Positions 58,216 through 64,000 of a stretch of 64,000 bases of DNA are shown here, in pieces. The notes under the pieces were generated by a model, which did no database searches, had not been told where the DNA came from, and saw only the letters and a list, made by a program, of their open reading frames with translations. A program made the position numbers and the translations under genes. Within the stretch, counting starts at the first letter, position 1. Each line of letters opens with the position of its first letter. The stretch comes from Saccharum officinarum (lineage: Eukaryota > Streptophyta > Magnoliopsida > Poales > Poaceae). The stretch covers positions 99,902,036-99,966,035 of the forward strand of contig CM036168.1 in the NCBI GenBank assembly GCA_020631735.1, written 5' to 3'.

Positions 58216-60050
58216 TGTTTGTATATAGCGATGGACCGAAAACGGCGACCAGAGGGGGTGAATGAGAGCCGAAAATTTCTTTCGATAATAATTGGCTACT
58301 GTCCCAAAATCACCACCAAATGCGCGAACAAAACATCGTGATGTCCACGACCCAGCTTTAATGGGTGGATGTTCCCTAGAAACACAGCGGGACACCATAA
58401 ACAAGCACGAAGCAAGAACTAACCCGAGGGACGAAAAAAGAGATACTCAACTCCTATGGAGAGGAAGTGAATTCTCAACCCAAAGTACCCATGCCAACTA
58501 GTGACAAGAGTACTTAGAAAAATATCCTTGAGACGCTAGAAAATCAATGCAAAAGACGGATCTCAACACGAGCACTCGGAGAGCCCAAACACAAATTTTC
58601 AGCAGCGGAGGCTCTACGTTTTCCCCAGAGGGTTAGCGGTCCGCGTTTTTCCCGGAGGCTCCGCGGTCCCGGAGGTTCCGCGTTTTTCCAGGAAGTTCCG
58701 CGCTGTCCAGAAACAGCAGCACGAACCAAGGAAGAACGGGTCAAAACTCGATCAAAACAACTCGGATTGACTTGAAACTTCGCAGGTAAGTTCTTGGAAG
58801 TGTTGAGAAGATATCTTCAAGACATCAACACCCAATTTCAAGCCTATCAATGGAAAATCAAAGAAGAACAAAAAACACCGGTTCTTGAGACCTAGACCAA
58901 GAAATCGTCCAATCTGCGAGCTCATGAGGAATTGGTTGATTTCCTTCGGTGGAAAGGTTCAACTCACGTCATAGCTCAAATTAAGGCAACAAGAACGAAC
59001 CAAAATGGTCTAGAAACAAAGAATCGGCTCAAGAACGAGAGGGGGAAGAAGAAGAACGCGAAGAACACATCACAAATCATAAGAACAAAACTTCTTCCAA
59101 ATCTCGAAGGACACAAGGAGGATTCGGGACCTCCTTTCCCACTTGAATTCTTGGTTCTTACACTGAACACATGGATTAGTGGACCTCTCACACACACAAG
59201 CAATTAGAGGGTGGAAAACCCTAACAAAGGATGAAACAAAAATAAATGGAGGAGGTGAGGGAGATGGGGGCTCCCTCATCCTATTTAACAGGGCTATTAC
59301 ATAATTCCAGTTTTGCCCCTGGATACAATTGAGTCAAACCACTTAGCCCAAGAGCGTTATGGTCCAACCCGGTGTCATCTTCATCCGATGGCCACCGTGC
59401 CTCCTCATCGGTAGCTTCGCCTCGACGTGAACTCCCCGATGCCGCCACGTGCCGTCCGTTTCTCCTCGGAACCTCCGCCCGAGTTTTGAGACACAAACCC
59501 ATAAACCCGCCACTGATGGTTTTGAGGCCCAAACCACCAAACCCGCTCGCGAGTAGCGTACTCCATACGCGTCCCCCGCCGCTCGACACGTGTCACCGCC
59601 GTCCTCGACCGGCCGGCCGCCAAGTCCTCTAAGCCCCGCTCGACTTGCACATCATCCGTCTTGACTCGGTCAACACGGTCACTCCCATGTACACTTGCGC
59701 TTGTCGATATCCCAGATGTCAGCCACCGCGGCTGGTCACCCGGCCTCCTGGTCCCTCAATCCAAGCCTCACGTCCACCCTTCACCACTCTCGGTCCATCG
59801 ACACGGCACGTCTCTACTTGACCTTTACCCCACCGTCGACCACCGCCTCCAAGCTCTACACCTGCACAACACAAGCCAAGAGACATGTCGCACACATAGC
59901 TTTTGCTATGGTAGGGTTAGTCACCACTCAACCTTCTTTGTGGATCACGCTATGGTAGGGTTAGTCACCACTCAACCTTCTTCGTGGATCACGTTGACAA
60001 TCACTCATCACAAAACGAAACAAAAGGGCACATTTTAACCTTGTGTTCGC
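58216..60050. repeat. LTR-like remnant, possibly Copia, borders uncertain
   Basis: The left part (GGACCGAAAACGGCGACCAG, GGGGTGAATGAGAGCCG) is close in style to the end of the Copia LTR at 2808 (GAGGGGGGTGAATAGCC). GC-rich reiterated GGAGGTTCCGCG/TTTTTCC motifs follow at 58610-58705. Two 44-bp tandem copies (59905-59948 and 59949-59992) sit near the right end. It has no coding domains. No target duplication was found, so it may be a decayed solo LTR. Confidence 0.4.
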
Positions 60051-60137
60051 ATATAGAATTATAGATCCGCTTAGTCGCCTGCATTAGATTATATTTTGAC
60101 TTGTAGCGTTGTACATTACAGTTTACCAGTGTCTAGT

Positions 60138-60189
60138 TGTCTATAGAGACTTTTACAGAAAGCTGTCTATAGAGACTTTTACAGAAAGC
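60138..60189. repeat. Tandem duplication, 26-bp unit
   Basis: Two exact copies of a unit beginning TGTCTATAGAGACTTTTACA at 60138 and 60164. Confidence 0.9.
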
Positions 60190-61218
60190 TTACGTGGTGC
60201 TAAAAAAAGATATAATACATAGATTTGATCCTATTATGCAAATATTTGCATACGCCGATGGCACACAAAATGAAATCCCTTTACCTCCCCTCTCTCTGCT
60301 AGAATATTAGACGTTCTACTAGAACATGTAGCTGACTTTAAGCAACATGATGTGAGGCGCTTCCCTTGGTGATGAAGCCCAATACAATCTGTTAATTTAG
60401 GTGGTTGTGTTAGGTAACCACAAAATCTAGAGTTCGTTTGGATCATCAGGATAACAAGTTTAGTCGATTAAAGTTGCATTGAGTCATGTGTTGTTCGGAT
60501 ACATATACTACTGAGAGAAACTAACTAGTTCAGTTAGACTAAAAATTATTCTGCGTTTTAGCCCATCCGTTTGGATGCACTAGGACTAAATGTATGATGA
60601 TATGGCGGTAGGACAGTCACTTCACTGTAAATACATGAGAGAGAGCGAGAGGGAGAGAGAGGGGGGAGGCCCGGCAGATTGCTTAGCCAATCAGATTGTG
60701 CTTCAGGTAGATCAATGGATAAAATCCATCCGCCAGCTCCACTTGAACAAACACATACAGTTCCAAGCAACGTACGGCACTGTTTGGCTACGTTGTTTTG
60801 TGTTCAGACGCTGGTCTTATTAAAGAAGCCCCAAATCACAACGAAGAAAAGGCAATAAGGCATGCACGTATATAAGATTGACGCAGAGGGGCCATGGTTA
60901 GCTTCAAAGGCTCACAAAACACAAAGAAGTCGACAAAATAAAGGTGCACGCAGAAGGGTAAACAGTGGGAGCCGATATTTTTTTTGATAAGAAATGTGTC
61001 ATATGGAGTTTATTGCAAGCTGACTGAAAAGGTCAACTTAAAGCGAGTGCTCCATATGTTCCAATTAGGAATCGATATTTCACCTTCTTGGAATGATTTC
61101 TTGTCTTAAATAGTTAGGCTTTCCTCCATCGTCATAAATAGTAATTTTATAGCTTCATCGGTGAAAAGTAAACCGGGAGTACTGCATGCATATCTATTCT
61201 GAGTTCATTTAGTGATTA
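60190..61218. other. Spacer without recognised gene
   Basis: AT-rich with a GA-rich patch (60636-60668). Weak GTTTGGAT-type ends suggest old MITEs (60428 and 60570), but none could be delimited. Confidence 0.4.
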
Positions 61219-61798
61219 CTACTTCCATTTTTTTTTTCACAGATCGTATTAGATTTATCACAAGTCAAATATTTTCAACTTTGACCATTAGCAAGATAAA
61301 AAATCATGTAATTTCACAACATTACTACAAGGGCCGTTTGGATCATTTCATTTGGAGGAATTGAAATCTACTTAATAAATTAGCCTATTTAGAATTTAAA
61401 GTCCACCACTTTCCGAAATTCATATATAAGCCTATCTCAAATTCATAGGGTGGGAGGTGGAAATTGATTCTATAGATCACTATTATATATTTCTACTTTG
61501 CAACTTATAACACGCTCTTCAACTCGTTCCTCTATAGTAGAAATGCAACACACAAGTATTTATCCCGTATAGCAAACAATAATATACGAATATAATACAT
61601 ATACAGCCATATTAGCTTAATTAATATGTGTCTAAATTATGGTTATTAAAATGAATTCAATTCCAAGGATCCAAATGGGGCCTGAAAGTATTTTCTTACA
61701 GTGAACCTAGAAACATAAATCTTATGTTATCGATCTATATATTTTTTTTAAGTTAATGATCAAAGGTAGAAATATTTGACTTAAAACAGAGGGAGCAG
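61219..61798. mobile_element. Stowaway-type MITE split by another MITE
   Basis: Left CTACTTCCATTTTTTTTTTC, right complement CTGCTCCCTCTGTTTTAAG, flanked by TA at 61217-61218 and 61799-61800. Inner halves share AAGTCAAATATTT and TTGAxCATTA in inverted orientation. The middle is interrupted by the element at about 61331-61682. Confidence 0.7.
61331..61682. mobile_element. MITE nested in the Stowaway element
   Basis: Left GGGCCGTTTGGATCATTTC and right complement GGCCCCATTTGGATCCTTGG; both continue with GGAATTGAA. No clear target duplication (3-bp CAA versus TGA). Confidence 0.6.
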
Positions 61799-62194
61799 TA
61801 CCTAGTACGTAGATGCCAATATGCCATCATATATTCGTTGAAAACATATCATAGCTAGTTTGTTATACTAGGAAAAAAAACTTTTGCAACAAAAGATATT
61901 GCAATAACACTTGGATTATCACAAAAATCTATGCTCTTCATGTAAATGGGGAAGTGGTTCTCGTTTGATTCTCATCAAAACTAAATTGTGCTTTGCCCAT
62001 TTGGCTATCTAGGAGCAATTCCCATGGAAAATCTAGAGCGGGGAGTGCCCCCAAACGGCCTCAAGTGATGTGCTCTCTAATATCATGAAAATTGCATACA
62101 GGACACCCAATCATTTATCATATTATATCTAGAAGATGGACCACCCTTGCTCTGAATCCTAGGTAGCCACTGTTGGAACTTTAGTAAACTAGTA

Positions 62195-62423
62195 CTCCCT
62201 CCGTCCCAAAATACATTATGTTTTTCTTTTTACTTTTAGATTTTTTGTTTGACTGTTCGTTTTATTCAAATATAAATATTATTTATTTTATTATGACTTA
62301 TTTTATCATTGGAGATACTTTAATAATAATTTGTTTATTTTTTATTTGTATAAAAAAACTGAATAAGATAAATGGCCAAACATCATAAAGTCAAAAGCGT
62401 CATCTATTTTGGGACGCATGGAG
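62195..62423. mobile_element. Stowaway MITE upstream of the laccase
   Basis: Left CTCCCTCCGTCCCAAAATA, right complement CTCCATGCGTCCCAAAATA, flanked by TA at 62193-62194 and 62424-62425: a textbook Stowaway. It lies about 420 bp before the laccase ATG. Confidence 0.9.
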
Positions 62424-62742
62424 TAATACAGTATATTCAACTGTGATTTGCTGAAAACACTACTTGTTTTTACCCTAGAACTTTGTGTACACTATCAAGT
62501 CAATCTGCCCCCTTGATTTTCCACCACTGCTCATAGTAACAACTAAACGAGGAAAATGAAGAGGCTTCCCTCAATAAAACCCACATGTCATACAGGGCCT
62601 TGCTGTGGCAGAGCTAAAGAAGGAGCAACGAGTGGCCCAAGGACAAGTTTTTCTATTTGCTTCCACCAACTAGGCCAACCACCACCGTGCTGTGACCTCC
62701 TACCATGCAGGCCACGAACCCGGTCGGCGGCCATCATGCGCC

Positions 62743-62748
62743 TATATA
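62743..62748 (+). promoter_or_regulatory. TATA box of the laccase gene
   Basis: CCTATATAGA, 98 bp before the ATG at 62846. It would give transcription start near 62775 and a leader of about 70 nt. Confidence 0.65.
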
Positions 62749-62845
62749 GAACCCAGCACTCATTCCATAGCAAAGTGCACCACTTCAGTTGCTTCAAAGC
62801 GCAAACACACAACAAAAGGCGCGAAGCGGTTGTCATCATCAGACA

Positions 62846-63848
62846 ATGGGCGCGCGTCATGCTGGTCTCCGGCGAGGCCAAGCGGCCGCCGCCGTCTTCT
62901 CCGCATGTCCCTTCCTCGCCTTCGCCGTCCTCCTCGCCTTGCCGGGCCTCGCAGCCGCCGACACCCATTACTACACGTTCAATGTACAACTTTCGCGCAC
63001 GAGCATTTCTCGAATATAATATAATGCTCGCACCTAAGTTCTCACTAGTATTGGTTTGGTGCGTGGCTTTGATTTTTGCAGGTTCAAATGACGAACGTGA
63101 CACGGCTGTGCGTGACGAAGAGCATCCCGACGGTGAACGGGCAGTTCCCGGGGCCGAAGCTGGTCGTGCGGGAAGGCGACCGCCTCGTGGTCAAGGTTCA
63201 CAACCACATCAACTACAATGTCTCGTTCCACTGGTAAGCAAGTAAGATCATATCAGGACGACCGACGACGACAGCACTCGCGCCGGTTCGTTCGCGCGTT
63301 CAACTCCCTGCCCTCTGCCGGCCGGCGTCTCACCCGCGTCATGCAGGCACGGCGTCCGGCAGCTGCGCAACGGGTGGGCGGACGGGCCGGCGTACATCAC
63401 GCAGTGCCCGATCCAGGGCGGGCAGAGCTACGTGTACGACTTCACCATCACGGGGCAGCGCGGCACGCTGTGGTGGCACGCGCACTTCTCCTGGCTGCGC
63501 GTGCACCTCTACGGCCCGCTCGTCATCCTCCCCAAGCGCGGCGAGGGCTACCCGTTCCCGCGCCCCTACAAGGAGGTGCCCATCCTCTTCGGTAACGCCT
63601 CTGTCTCGTCTCTCTCTTCCATCAATCGCTCGAATGACGCTTTTTTCTCTCTCTTTGAAACTGAATGATGCATTATTAGTAGTCTGTGAACCTTTTGGCA
63701 ATGTCTGAATTCTTTGCAGGTGAATGGTTCAATGCGGACACGGAGGCCGTCATCAATCAGGCCCTGCAAACTGGCGCAGGCCCAAATGTCTCCGATGCCT
63801 ACACCTTTAATGGGCTTCCAGGCCCGACATATAACTGCTCGTCTAAAG
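62846..63848 (+). CDS. LAC: Laccase (multicopper oxidase), 5' part, continues past the window
   Basis: Exons 62846-62983, 63082-63233, 63347-63591 and 63720-63848; all borders are GT-AG and phases 0, 2, 1 and 1 agree. The next exon is outside. ATG at 62846 gives a secretion signal of about 38 residues (hydrophobic [16 protein letters not shown]), cleaved probably before D39. Then the mature start [17 protein letters not shown], a usual laccase opening. Copper ligands of cupredoxin domain 1 are present: H96 and H98 in SFHWHG, and H141 and H143 in WWHAHFSW. The start of domain 2 ([32 protein letters not shown]) follows. Secreted laccases oxidise monolignols in the cell wall and polymerise lignin. 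A miR397 target, if present, would fall in the next exon. No lesion was seen, so it is probably functional. Confidence 0.93.
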
Positions 63849-64000
63849 GTACATTTCCTTCGGAAGGACTAGATTAGGCCCATTGCTTACCCTTCATTTA
63901 CATATTAGTACAAAAATAAAATGGGATGAAGATCGAGCAAGCCTGGATTTGTGTTTTTTTCGATCAAAACGATCGCAACAAATTGCCTCGCACGCCGCAG

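Noticed and set aside
62588..63103. Minus-strand frame over the laccase start
   Set aside because: Shadow of laccase exons 1 and 2 and of the promoter.
63720..63848. miR397 target site in laccase exon 4
   Set aside because: The segment was compared from memory with the miR397 target; it matches poorly. The usual target lies in the next exon, outside the window.
1..64000. tRNA, rRNA, snoRNA, CRISPR, bacterial operon or organellar insertion
   Set aside because: No cloverleaf with intact A and B boxes, no rRNA block, no spaced identical repeats, no prokaryotic gene layout and no plastid or mitochondrial gene was recognised by eye.

Overview
The window looks like nuclear DNA of a grass, most likely an Andropogoneae species (sorghum/sugarcane/Miscanthus type). 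Evidence: a Poaceae SIRE-type Copia retrotransposon, a Tat-type Gypsy element with an antisense gene, dense Stowaway, Tourist and hAT miniature elements, GC-rich coding exons with canonical GT-AG introns, and plant-only gene families (WRKY, SIAMESE-related, laccase). The species is inference. No bacterial, organellar, CRISPR, rRNA or tRNA feature was seen.

Host genes are few. (1) 5739-7708 (+): last exons of a spliced gene I cannot name. (2) 9349-17401 (-): a complete three-exon WRKY transcription factor of 364 codons whose second intron (6.8 kb) is swollen by transposons. (3) 23332-27916 (+): a broken kinesin-14 motor gene split by an old Gypsy fragment. (4) 54374-54640 (+): an intact single-exon SIAMESE-related cyclin-dependent kinase inhibitor. 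(5) 62846-63848 (+): the first four exons of a laccase that runs off the right edge.

Mobile DNA makes up most of the rest. 1-4761 is the 5' LTR and gag/early pol of a decayed Copia element read on the minus strand. 12734-15765 is a complete-ended hAT element with a perfect 8-bp target duplication, inside the WRKY intron. 20849-21731 is a non-autonomous hAT with a perfect 8-bp duplication. 28525-45154 is a 4.0-kb solo LTR (duplication GTTTA) split by a 12,580-bp Gypsy element at 29592-42171 (duplication CACTA, two 473-bp LTRs with about nine differences). That Gypsy carries decayed gag-pol on the minus strand and, convergent to it, an apparently intact six-exon gene of 935 codons on the plus strand. 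About 46.8-51.9 kb is a second, unrelated hAT whose transposase intron was invaded by a third hAT element (50141-51468), which itself contains a MITE.

The most notable signal is the contrast in the Gypsy element between a gag-pol with three amber codons and two frameshifts and an antisense spliced gene whose six exons, splice sites and phases all agree. Nested insertions with preserved target duplications allow a relative history to be read at four places. Many inactivating lesions are amber codons of the kind cytosine deamination gives, as expected of methylated, silenced elements.
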